From Eutypa lata (Eukaryota; Ascomycota; Sordariomycetes; Xylariales; Diatrypaceae), in NCBI GenBank assembly GCA_022661535.1, contig JAKULF010000011.1:1-64000 (forward strand): DNA of 64,000 bases, given 5' to 3'. Of the stretch, positions 57,451 through 64,000 are shown piece by piece. The notes below the pieces were generated by a model. That model was not told the DNA's origin, did not search any database, and saw only the letters and a list, made by a program, of their open reading frames with translations. Position numbers and translations under genes: made by a program. Positions within the stretch are counted from its first letter, which is position 1. Every line of letters begins with the position of its first letter.

Positions 57451-57691
57451 AGTTTATATTTATTACGGTAAAATATTTCATATTATATTATATAAAGTTA
57501 TTCTTTTTTCGCTTTAAGTTGCGATACGTTTTCCACTTTAGTTAACGTGTATGCTGTTATTATAATGGCATTTAAAACGCAGTTATTAATTACGTCTTTG
57601 GTTTTGTACAATTAAAGCATGGCTAAGGTTTGGTTATATATATCTCTGTCTTGTGCAACCTTAGTCACATAGTCGTACTGTTTTCTCGTGC
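57451..57691. other. Isochore boundary
   Basis: Composition shifts from nearly pure A/T to mixed sequence between about 57,490 and 57,650. The words 'gcgatacg' and 'cgtgtatgctg' are the first with ordinary G and C content. An 11-base direct repeat (cttgtgcaacc) occurs at 57,650 and 57,698. No gene is visible in the transition itself. Confidence 0.7.
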
Positions 57692-57901
57692 CTATAGCTT
57701 GTGCAACCGCTGGCACCATCTTATCGCATACATAGATATATATTGATACAATGCAGCAAAGACACAGCCCCGAGCGAGATGCATAGCCTGAATCCTTTCT
57801 AAAGCTTGGCTACATTGAGGAGAGTCGGCGATATTGCCCGCTAGGTGGAGTAATATCGTGACATCGTGCCAAAATACTCTGCATCTTTGGGCATATATCC
57901 C
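57692..57901 (-). pseudogene. 69-codon open fragment, possible relic of an exon
   Basis: Between TAA at 57,902-57,904 and TAG at 57,692-57,694 the minus strand is open for 69 codons with no start methionine at its head. Composition is protein-like, with an amphipathic helix-rich stretch including ALERIQAMHLARG and FAALYQYI. This pattern is reminiscent of the helical C-terminal part of fungal Zn2Cys6 regulators, but I have no conserved signature to prove it. The limiting upstream TAA could be a RIP-type Gln-to-stop change, given the adjacent AT-rich block. It may equally be a chance open stretch. Confidence 0.3.
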
Positions 57902-57904
57902 TTA

Positions 57905-58552
57905 AAGGTAGCAAAACTGGGTAACAGTTATCATTCACACGCATGCATCACGTCGCTCGAAATAGGCACGCTGGAGGGCTGTTATCAGGAGCCAATAGGA
58001 CCAGCCTGTTGATTATATAAATAAATTCAATATACGAAGCGTACTATACCCTTATTATGAATGCTCGCGTGGTGTGTCGCAAGACGTCAGTTTGATTTTA
58101 AGGTATATTCTCACAGTCCTAATGAGATCTTAGTAGCGGCGAGCCTTGTCGCCAGGTCATTACGCAGTTCGTTGGCGATTATATATAGGATGGTATCGTG
58201 GCTTTGACTTTTGACAAAATCTCCTTTCCATCTTCTCTTTCCAACAGCGGTTTTGTTTCCTCCAATCGCCAGCAGCCCTAATTGCAACAAAGTGCTACAT
58301 ATAACGGTGAATGAAACGCTTCATCTATTGTTATACCCCTCTCATAAGCTGGTCAATCGCAATATTTCGAAGTGTTGCTTTCAGCAAGGCAATAGACTTT
58401 GTTTAAACAAAAATCGACCCCCTTGCCTACCTTTCATATACATTTTGGCCTCCAGACGGTGAGATACTCGCTACTTCGACCCTTCATTCATCAACGCTTA
58501 GTTCGACCTCATACACTGCTCTTCCTTTTTTTTCTCCGTGCCGTTCTCTAAC
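57905..58552 (+). promoter_or_regulatory. Upstream region of the membrane-protein gene
   Basis: About 650 bases of ordinary composition without a supported gene. TATA-like words occur at about 58,013-58,020 and 58,181-58,187. A pyrimidine-rich tract (58,520-58,549) lies just before the start, a common feature of fungal transcription start regions. An 83-codon open frame at 58,211-58,462 (+) has no domain and lies in this presumed promoter and leader, so it is not called a gene. Confidence 0.4.
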
Positions 58553-58564
58553 ATGGTGGGTTGA
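58553..58564 (+). promoter_or_regulatory. Three-codon upstream ORF (M-V-G-stop)
   Basis: ATG at 58,553 opens a minimal frame closed by TGA 17 bases before the main ATG at 58,581. If it is in the mature leader it could reduce initiation at the main start. Whether it is transcribed is not known. Confidence 0.45.
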
Positions 58565-58580
58565 TACTAGCTCCGTAGCC

Positions 58581-60949
58581 ATGAGCTCAACGCCCGACGA
58601 TGTCATCTATCTGGGAGCTTGGATTAACTGGTCCCGTGGACCGATCTTGGGGTCCACCCTTACCCTTAAGCGAAGTGACGGAGATCTTGTCATTGCATTC
58701 ACAGCTTTCTTCCTCACCTTTGTCGCAACGCGCTTCTGGAGGCTGCTGTGCTTTATGTTCCACAGACTCTATTCAACATCCGAACCTGAAGATGCGCTTT
58801 ATCACCAACGTCAGGCTATCCTCCGCAATGCTGCAACCGCCGAAGAAGCCTTCCGTTTGTTCGTCATGCTAGTCTGGACAAGTCGCCAGTCACGGAGATG
58901 GTTCCGGCTTGCCCTGATGCTTCTGGCCACGGCTTTCTGCATTGTGACTTTTGCGGTCGCCAGTGGTTTCTCCTCCCGAATTTCAGATTCCAATGGGGGT
59001 GAAGTGCTGTTAACAGGTTACAACTGCGGCTATCTCTATGATCCTGCAGACTCATTTCTGGACGATCCCTACAGAGGAGAAAAACTTGAGAATGCTGCTA
59101 ATTACGTACAACAGTGCTACTCAGGCAATGGTGACGGGCCTGACTGCGGGCGTTTTGTTAAAAGCCACTTAGTGGGTGTCACGATCGACGAAAATGCGGC
59201 ATGCCCCTTTTCGAATGAGCTGTGTAGAAGTACGGAAAATATTCGTCTCGATACTGGCCTTATTGACAGCCACGATCATTTAGGGCTCAATGCGCCCCAT
59301 TCTCAGCGTATATCCTGGAGAAGAGTCTTCAGTTGTGGCCCGCTTGTCACTGAAGGTTATACAAGTCAGGAAAACACATCGATCGGCCTCATGACTTTGT
59401 ACCATTACGGCGACTCACCAGGTTTACATGGAGCCCGGAATTACGTTCACAAGGCTAAGAATCTAGAAACGCTATACTCAGAAGACGACTCCCCCATGGA
59501 AGCCCAGCATCACCTAGTAACGTAAGGGATAATTGATTCATATATACCCAAGAAAGACTATACAGATGTATTTGCTAAATTCATAATCACAGTGCGTTAT
59601 CTTCCGCATTAAAAAATGGTACCCCTTACAGAGACATCGCGAATTTTTTACCGATAGAACCCCTTTCCAGAACTGACGGCGATATCGATCTCATCTTTCT
59701 CTCGGGAAATGGCATCCTCTACCTCAACCCGTCCAGAGACAGCTGGTACCGCGTAGATCCGGCTGGTTGGAATGACGAGACGATTTATGGATTCGACAAC
59801 GTAGCCTTGGAAGAATTCCATAGGCCGCTCGAGCCAGCCTCACCACTGGGATGTGTCGACCAGTATCAATTTTGTGGAAATGGAGGGTGCGGACCACTGG
59901 CCAGCTTACGCGATGCTGTTGCCGGCGCCGCCCACCTATTCGACACTAATTACGCTGACCTTGCCAAGAATCGTGCCCAGGGGGAAAATCCATCTCGGTT
60001 CATGTACTTTATTCACCGATTCTTCTCCGCCCACGGCACCACCCGGTTACTTGTGAGCCACTTGGGTCCAGCGAGCCTACAATCTCAGAGGACTGCTATA
60101 TCGGGCTTGCAAATATCTTTGGCTCCAAACCAGTGGCAGCTCGATATCACTCGCCTATGGAACATCACGCTTGCTCGTTTGCAGGCATCTATGATTGATA
60201 CTTGCCAAGGTCCTACAGATTCTGCTATTCTCCAGGAGGTGTGGTACAATTATACTACACCTGAACTACAAAAACTGTGTGCTAGCCAGGTAGGCCAATT
60301 CACTTCAGTGCTGTCTGTTCTCCTATGACTAACCCAGTGCTAGAAAATTCGCTCTACAGCATATGCATCCTTAAACCTCTTCGGTTTATGCTTCACGTAC
60401 GCTATGGGAGGTCTTATTGTCCTCGCTTCGTATCTTTTGGAGCCTCTTTCGTCTTTGCTGTACCAAAAACATAAGTATGCCCATCTGGAGTGGGTAACTA
60501 CGGCGACTCTACAACTCCAGCGCCTAGCGCATGAGGAACTTGGTTTCGGTACTTGGTCTCGTGGCGCACACCAGATGCCTTCCACAGAGCCGGACGACCT
60601 GCTAGGCTACCTAGATATTACCGATCCTAGCCATCCTGTGCTGCGCGCCGCTCCGAGAGATGATCTTAAGCTCACCCCAGAGAAAACGCCTTCATCAAAG
60701 GACACGGTGGAGGTGGATCTCATAGATAACATCAATGGGGAAGCAGAACCTCCAGCTATGAAGCAACCAAGTGAAGATACGACTGCTGATGAATGTCAGA
60801 CTCGGCATGAGACAAACGACGTGTCTAGGTCTCCGACAAGCTCGACATCGCATCATGTGTCAGAGGAGAGCATTCTTTTAACCACGGCCAACGAGGAGAG
60901 ACCCGGGAGCATCAACACTCGAGAAACTGATATATCAGCAAACCCTTAA
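58581..60949 (+). CDS. Fungal multi-span membrane protein of unknown function (3 exons, 747 aa)
   Basis: Exons 58,581-59,521, 59,593-60,289 and 60,344-60,949 join in frame (2,244 nt). The N-terminus reads YLGAWINWSRG (10-20), followed by a Leu-Thr-Leu and Asp-Gly stretch. This start is shared, to my knowledge, by a large uncharacterised Pezizomycotina family usually annotated as hypothetical. Hydrophobic segments lie at about 36-56, 108-128 and 555-577. A conserved-looking LYHQRQAILRN block (73-83) sits between the first two. Residues 129-554 form a large non-cytoplasmic domain with many cysteines (GYNCG at 146-150; C401, C408 and C413) and N-glycosylation-like sites. The tail from 578 is hydrophilic, Ser/Thr/Glu-rich and probably disordered and cytoplasmic. 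The start is chosen by the family-like N-terminus. It is the only intact-looking large gene here, about 1.1 kb from the AT-rich block. The tail overlaps a minus-strand ankyrin relic by about 40 bases. Function is unknown. Confidence 0.85.
59522..59592 (+). other. Intron 1 of the membrane-protein gene (71 bp, phase 2)
   Basis: Donor GTAAGG at 59,522, branch-like GCTAAAT near 59,573, acceptor CACAG ending at 59,592. Without splicing the frame stops immediately (TAA at 59,523). With it, exon 1 continues in frame into 59,593. Confidence 0.85.
60290..60343 (+). other. Intron 2 of the membrane-protein gene (54 bp, phase 0)
   Basis: Donor GTAGGC after a CAG codon, a perfect branch sequence TGACTAAC at about 60,326-60,333, and acceptor TGCTAG ending at 60,343. 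The nearer AG at 60,336 is too close to the branch site and would leave an in-frame TAG. Splicing restores a continuous frame into the third membrane segment. Confidence 0.8.
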
Positions 60950-61190
60950 CAATCCATCCGTAATTGTTTGCAACTGTCAGATCCGCCCCGTTATCAAGTA
61001 GCACCTTGACCACCTCAGAATGGTCGTTGAAACAAAACGCTCGTAATGGCGTCCACCCATCATTATCTGGCCAACATGGGTTTAAACATCCACGGGAGCG
61101 AGCTGTCAATAGACCTGCTGTTTCCACGGCCATCACTTTTCTTTTATGGATCCTGGATTGCTCCCTCGTAAGGGGATCAACTATAAACAC
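60912..61190 (-). pseudogene. Ankyrin-repeat fragment
   Basis: The minus-strand frame of 92 codons contains one complete ankyrin unit (residues 42-74: DNDGWTPL at its head, then H-S-E-V-V-K-V-L-L and NGADLTVA) and the first residues of the next (NNYGW, 75-79). The frame then runs out, so it is a piece of a longer repeat protein. Ankyrin repeats bind other proteins and often form the sensor end of fungal NLR-type proteins. The 25-base segment coding PDNDG recurs at 61,416-61,443 in the same orientation, showing that further units lie upstream, broken by stops. It overlaps the 3' end of the convergent membrane gene, which suggests it is not an expressed gene. An alternative is one exon of a spliced gene (a GTTAAG follows NNYGWI), but no downstream exon is visible. 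Confidence 0.6.
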
Positions 61191-61342
61191 ACAACGCCGA
61201 ACACGAGCTCGAACGAAGCGAACGACTACGGTTTGATAGTATGTATGCCAACGGGTTAGATTTGCGGAGATACTTTGTATATAGGAGTTAGGTGTTCACA
61301 GACACCGGTTTTTTTTGTACTATAACATAGCTAGATAGCCTC

Positions 61343-61402
61343 TGCACGCCGCATGCCCATGGGAGGCCTGGGCGGCTTTGCCCCCCCCTTCCCCCCGGGG
61401 GG
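61343..61402. other. GC-rich cluster of short palindromes
   Basis: Within 60 bases there are GCATGC, CCCATGGG, AGGCCT and the perfect 12-base palindrome CCCCCCGGGGGG at 61,391-61,402, with C runs of nine and six. The cluster sits between the two ankyrin relics and is far richer in GC than its surroundings. Function is unknown. It could be a regulatory hairpin, a remnant of an inserted element, or a difficult sequencing spot. Confidence 0.6.
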
Positions 61403-61415
61403 TTAAATATACCAA

Positions 61416-61660
61416 CCAACCCGTCATTATCTGGCTAGACATCGAACTGGTTAGGCGATTCCTACGCTTTCAGTATATGGGCAAATCCGCACACGAATAG
61501 AGAAATTAACTGCAGTCCATCCAACGTTCTGTGACACCAACACTCATTGGGCCTCTCTTCTTTGGATTTGTTGCAGTCAGAGCAGCTTACTACGCTCCTG
61601 GAGCAGGATAAACCTATTTCCGAAGCTCTGTAGCATATATAGATCTTCGTAACCACCTAT
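61416..61660 (-). pseudogene. Broken upstream continuation of the ankyrin sequence
   Basis: In reverse complement, 'ccagataatgacggg' (61,422-61,438) repeats the PDNDG-coding words of the fragment at 61,051-61,078, preceded by a TAG in that frame. Further upstream, a stretch reading NVGWTAVN at about 61,510-61,535 resembles the start of an ankyrin unit (N-x-G-W-T). Frames are interrupted by stops and shifts. A 64-codon open frame across 61,462-61,656 (-) is in a different frame and shows no domain. Confidence 0.4.
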
Positions 61661-61739
61661 CTTGAGTTCTAGAGCTCCTTAGACAATTATCACTATTTGC
61701 TATATGCCCTACATAAAGCCTCACATGCCATACTACGCT
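61661..61739. other. Short gap between ankyrin and caspase relics
   Basis: No domain was recognised. It may be part of the same decayed gene. Confidence 0.3.
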
Positions 61740-62430
61740 CTATCTGCTCAGTCCGTACGTGATAGGATTAGCCGGCTCGCTTAGTCCTAGCAGCTCTAAT
61801 AATCCGAAGGATGTTGGGTGGGAGGAGACGAAACCCTTGATGATATCTTCGCACGAGTGATGTACCTCTTGCTTCATTGTATCCGGAATCGACATCCTTA
61901 GCTGCTTTAGAACTTTCATCCACGATACTTGTCGTCCTTGGGAGGTACTACCGTATATGTCGCACGGTATAGGTCCTGTACCACCTCATCCCGAACTTCG
62001 TATTCCTCATTTTTGTTCGGCGTAACTTCTATTGAAAAAGCACACTTCTTTGAGTCAAGTAACCACCAGTCCCTTCTCGACCATGGTGTTAACTGAGTAC
62101 GCCAGGCTTCGACTAGAAAGACTTGTGGTCTTCCTTATTCCTAGTGATGATGACGAGTGCTTGGTCGCCAGACAGCCTGAGTACTTGTTGTAGGATCTGG
62201 AATTAGGTAATTCTTTGGTTCCATGTCCAGAATAAAGGGTATAAACTAAATCGTCAGCCCTTGCTAACTCGGCAACCTTTTAGAAAGCGGAGGTTATATC
62301 GTGGTGCCGGCCACAGTTGTCTTCTTGTCTGGAATCGGTACCCTAATCTGCCAGGCAGGATTCAATCTCCGCGAGAGCGGAGATCTTATCCATGTTCCTA
62401 TCGCACCAGCTGTTTCCATAATAAGATAGA
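61740..62430 (-). pseudogene. Caspase-like (peptidase C14) gene, inactivated
   Basis: On the minus strand one frame holds a recognisable caspase-type core. It has an Asp-Asp-Leu-Val-Tyr strand (62,241-62,255) leading to SGHGT (GHGT 62,217-62,228), where His is the first member of the His/Cys catalytic pair. About 50 codons later comes LAYSVNTMVEKGLVVT (ending about 62,058), the helix and strand that precede the catalytic Cys in fungal homologues. The Cys segment itself is missing and a TGA follows (62,055-62,057). TAG at 62,343-62,345 and TAA at about 62,280-62,282 interrupt the same frame. Further along, a 72-codon frame (61,919-62,134; EYEVRDEVVQDLY) and a 60-codon frame (61,743-61,922; WMKVLKQL to a TAG at 61,740) are joined only through a one-base shift. 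The gene is dead. It lies upstream of the ankyrin remains on the same strand, and the two may once have been one NLR-type gene. Confidence 0.6.
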
Positions 62431-62680
62431 TGCTTGGTCTTGTAGGTAGAATATGTAACCCAGTTCGAGAAACTAGAACGTGACGCGATAGTGCTTTTAC
62501 ATAGCCACCATTCCAAATGCAGCCCGCAGCCTGATGATTGCCAACACAGCGAAGGCTGGCCAGCGCAGCATATATAAGCGCTGTCTTTATGCTTGTTTTT
62601 GCCGGTGGATCATCTAGATCATGCTAACTTGAAATATACGCCTTACGACTAATCCACACCTCTCGTAGACACAACCTACC
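62431..62680. promoter_or_regulatory. Divergent promoter region
   Basis: It lies between the minus-strand caspase relic and the plus-strand small gene. It contains a strong TATA box and no supported coding sequence. It may once have served both directions. Confidence 0.45.
62571..62578 (+). promoter_or_regulatory. TATA box (TATATAAG)
   Basis: This consensus TATA element in GC-normal DNA lies 103 bases before the ATG at 62,681. The spacing leaves room for a leader of about 70 bases. Confidence 0.6.
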
Positions 62681-63036
62681 ATGTCAGGTTCTGAAGAGTA
62701 CGTGCTATTTCTCCCCTTTGGCAACATAGTAACTAACCCACATGAACCAGAAGCCAGGCTGACTTTACGGAAGTTGGCAAGCGTCCTTATGTCAAGGAAT
62801 ACGTCGAGGTCTGTACCCAGTCAAGACCTCCCAGCAATTACTTATCAATTCCCAACTAGAAACCGACTCTTCACGTCGGAGACAGAGTCTACCTGCTCCA
62901 TACAGATGGATCTCGCAAGGGACCTTATCTTGTTTCGTCGTTTCCCTCTACTGGGAAGTACACCTTGAGCCTCGAAAGCGGCAGCGTTATAAATGACGGA
63001 GCGGAAGTAGATACGGTTGACGTGGAAGCTGCCTGA
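62681..63036 (+). CDS. Small protein with a GDxVYL...GPYLV...GKYTLS module; intron position uncertain
   Basis: The C-terminal part, in the frame ending at TGA 63,034-63,036, reads VGDRVYLL, then GPYLVSS, GKYTLSLESG and DGAEVDTVDVEAA. This resembles a short barrel-like module that I recall from small hypothetical proteins of filamentous ascomycetes. Function is unknown. That frame is closed upstream by TAG at 62,857-62,859, which fits an acceptor (CAACTAG) with exon 2 starting at 62,860. The start is taken as ATG 62,681 (MSGSEEY...), behind a TATA box. Frame-consistent donors are GTAACT at 62,729 (intron 131 bp) or GTACCC at 62,813 (47 bp); I cannot choose between them. Reading exon 1 straight on gives a 95-codon frame that loses the conserved module, so that longer frame is probably a shadow. 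If no donor is used, the locus is a pseudogene. Confidence 0.5.
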
Positions 63037-63750
63037 TAAAAAAGCAAGGCGTTACCTAGGTAGTGGGTGGGTAGGCCGTGGTGATGGTGTGTTGGTGCTA
63101 TCTACACATTCCATGTATGTACTTCGCCTCATTTACAGCCTCATTCCGCAAAAAAGGATCCATATACTCTATCTCGTGACCCAATCAATGGTGCTTGCCG
63201 TCCACCTAACTACAAATGCCAAGATTCTGTTCCAACGAGGGGTAGTGAACCTTATAGAAGCCGGGCGATAATTAACTAGTACCATGCATTGAAGAAAAAC
63301 CCCGCGTTGACGAACTGAGAGAGCATGGCTGTGTACTAATAGTAAGCGACGTCGGCGACTGTAAGCCTACAAGCAGAATGTTGGCCTCCCTGCTGTTTCG
63401 TCCACTTGAGACCCGGGGCTGGAAGCATGCAGAATTAGCTCCTTACTAGGAGACAATTTGTTTCCCTTGAGGATAAGCCATGTGAGTAGCAACTTTTTAT
63501 CACGGAGCGGAAGGTGAGGTGTAGATTCTGTTCAACTATGAGTTGCTATTTAACTGGGTTGAGGATCGTTTGGAGACTTTGTTGATCGTCTAATCTTTGG
63601 CGCGATAAAGCAACGGACTGCCGCTGAAGCTCGTGAGAGCCTAGGGCACACGTAACAGGGAACATCAAGTATAAGTCAGTGATCTGATATTGCGCTTATG
63701 ATATCTCAGAGCATAGCACGGCCCCCACGGCCATTACAGTAACATTGGGA
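63037..63750. other. Intergenic DNA, nothing recognised
   Basis: Ordinary base composition. An 84-codon frame at 63,017-63,271 (+) starts with TTG, overlaps the end of the small gene and shows no domain; it is not called. No tRNA or repeat is seen. Confidence 0.5.
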
Positions 63751-63961
63751 TCATGAGCGCTTTATAAGCGAGTCCACCTCTCTCTTCAATTTATCCAATT
63801 CCTGTCGACTTTTCTGAATATCCTTCTTCGCTTTATCCAGGTCCTTCTTCGGGTTTGTTTTATTTGCGTGGTTTACAGTATTGGTAAGATTCTGGGTGTT
63901 GGTTTCGACTTTAGTTAATTTCTTGTCGAGATCGTTGATTTTCTTCGTGTTGTCTTTTTTC
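63751..63961 (-). CDS. Last exon of a coiled-coil protein gene (5' part outside the window)
   Basis: The minus-strand exon encodes about 69 residues rich in Lys, Asp, Asn and Thr with a heptad-like spacing of Leu, Ile and Val (for example INDLDKKLTKVE and LDKLKREVDSLI). It ends at TGA (63,751-63,753). It is a charged coiled coil. Upstream of it, reading inward from the window edge, there is a perfect branch sequence ACTAAC (63,980-63,985, minus) and an acceptor CAG whose G is at 63,962. The exon therefore begins at 63,961 and the start codon lies beyond the window. The longer open frame to 63,978 would need a TTG start inside the intron and is rejected. Function is unknown; no name is justified. 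Confidence 0.55.
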
Positions 63962-64000
63962 CTGTCATGGGAATACAATGTTAGTTGTTAAAGCTATGGA
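63962..64000 (-). other. 3' end of an intron of the coiled-coil gene
   Basis: Branch ACTAAC at 63,980-63,985 lies 17-18 bases from the acceptor, spacing typical of filamentous fungi. The donor lies outside the window. Confidence 0.5.

Noticed and set aside
1..57500. Mitochondrial, plastid or Plasmodium-like AT-rich genome as the source
   Set aside because: No organelle genes, rRNA or tRNA; nested retroelements with C-to-T damage and direct continuity with an intron-bearing fungal nuclear gene segment.
58211..58462. 83-codon open frame before the membrane-protein gene
   Set aside because: No domain, and it lies in the presumed promoter and leader of a well-supported gene.
58811..59055. Two minus-strand open frames and a plus-strand frame overlapping exon 1
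   Set aside because: Shadows of the real exon in other frames.
60340..60585. 81-codon minus-strand frame over exon 3
   Set aside because: Shadow of exon 3 of the membrane-protein gene.
62261..62449. 62-codon plus-strand frame
   Set aside because: It lies opposite the caspase-like motif, which is the better-supported reading; Arg-rich with no domain.
63017..63271. 84-codon plus-strand frame
   Set aside because: TTG start, overlaps the end of the small gene in another frame, no domain.

Overview
The window looks like nuclear DNA of a filamentous ascomycete (Pezizomycotina). About 57.5 kb of extremely AT-rich, gene-empty, repeat-derived DNA ends abruptly against a gene-bearing segment of ordinary base composition with short spliceosomal introns (54-71 bp, GT...AG, CTAAC-type branch sites). 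The AT-rich block carries the mark of repeat-induced point mutation (RIP) near saturation. CA/TG dinucleotides are almost gone, and most surviving C sits in CG (acg, tcg), with some in CT.

Layout of the AT block (1-57,500). It is a nest of dead transposons, recognisable by comparing copies inside the window. Repeat A has three copies (9,114; 26,556; 56,791). Repeat B, about 1.3 kb, has six copies (16,251 minus; 27,471; 29,780; 48,905; 50,254; 51,427 minus). A Ty1/copia-type LTR element (family C) has one long copy at 38.3-44.8 kb and two partial ones; the long copy keeps a reading frame with reverse transcriptase and RNase H signatures at 42.1-42.8 kb. A Tad-like LINE lies on the minus strand at 17.2-20.4 kb, with its reverse transcriptase in one frame. 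Family F has three pieces, one of them split by a repeat-B insertion. A 629-bp TIR element is inserted in a repeat-A copy. Three stretches are clearly less mutated: 1,200-4,750, 20,030-20,430 and a roughly 500-bp island at 29,883-30,380 inside one repeat-B copy. No functional gene is supported in this block.

Layout of the GC-normal segment (57,500-64,000). A three-exon gene (58,581-60,949, +) encodes a 747-residue fungal membrane protein with three hydrophobic segments and a large Cys-bearing middle domain. Tail-to-tail with it on the minus strand are remains of an ankyrin-repeat sequence (60.9-61.7 kb) and, further upstream on that strand, a broken caspase-like (peptidase C14) sequence (61.7-62.4 kb). 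Together they may be the corpse of one caspase/ankyrin (NLR-type) gene. Divergent from it, behind a TATA box, a small gene (62,681-63,036, +) encodes a short protein ending in a GDxVYL...GPYLV...GKYTLS module; its intron position is unsettled. At the right edge is the last exon of a minus-strand gene encoding a charged coiled coil.

The strongest results are the CpG-sparing RIP signature, the RIP-spared island, two nested insertions with an intact empty site elsewhere in the same window, and a caspase-like pseudogene whose two in-frame stops are both of the C-to-T type expected if RIP leaked out of the repeats.
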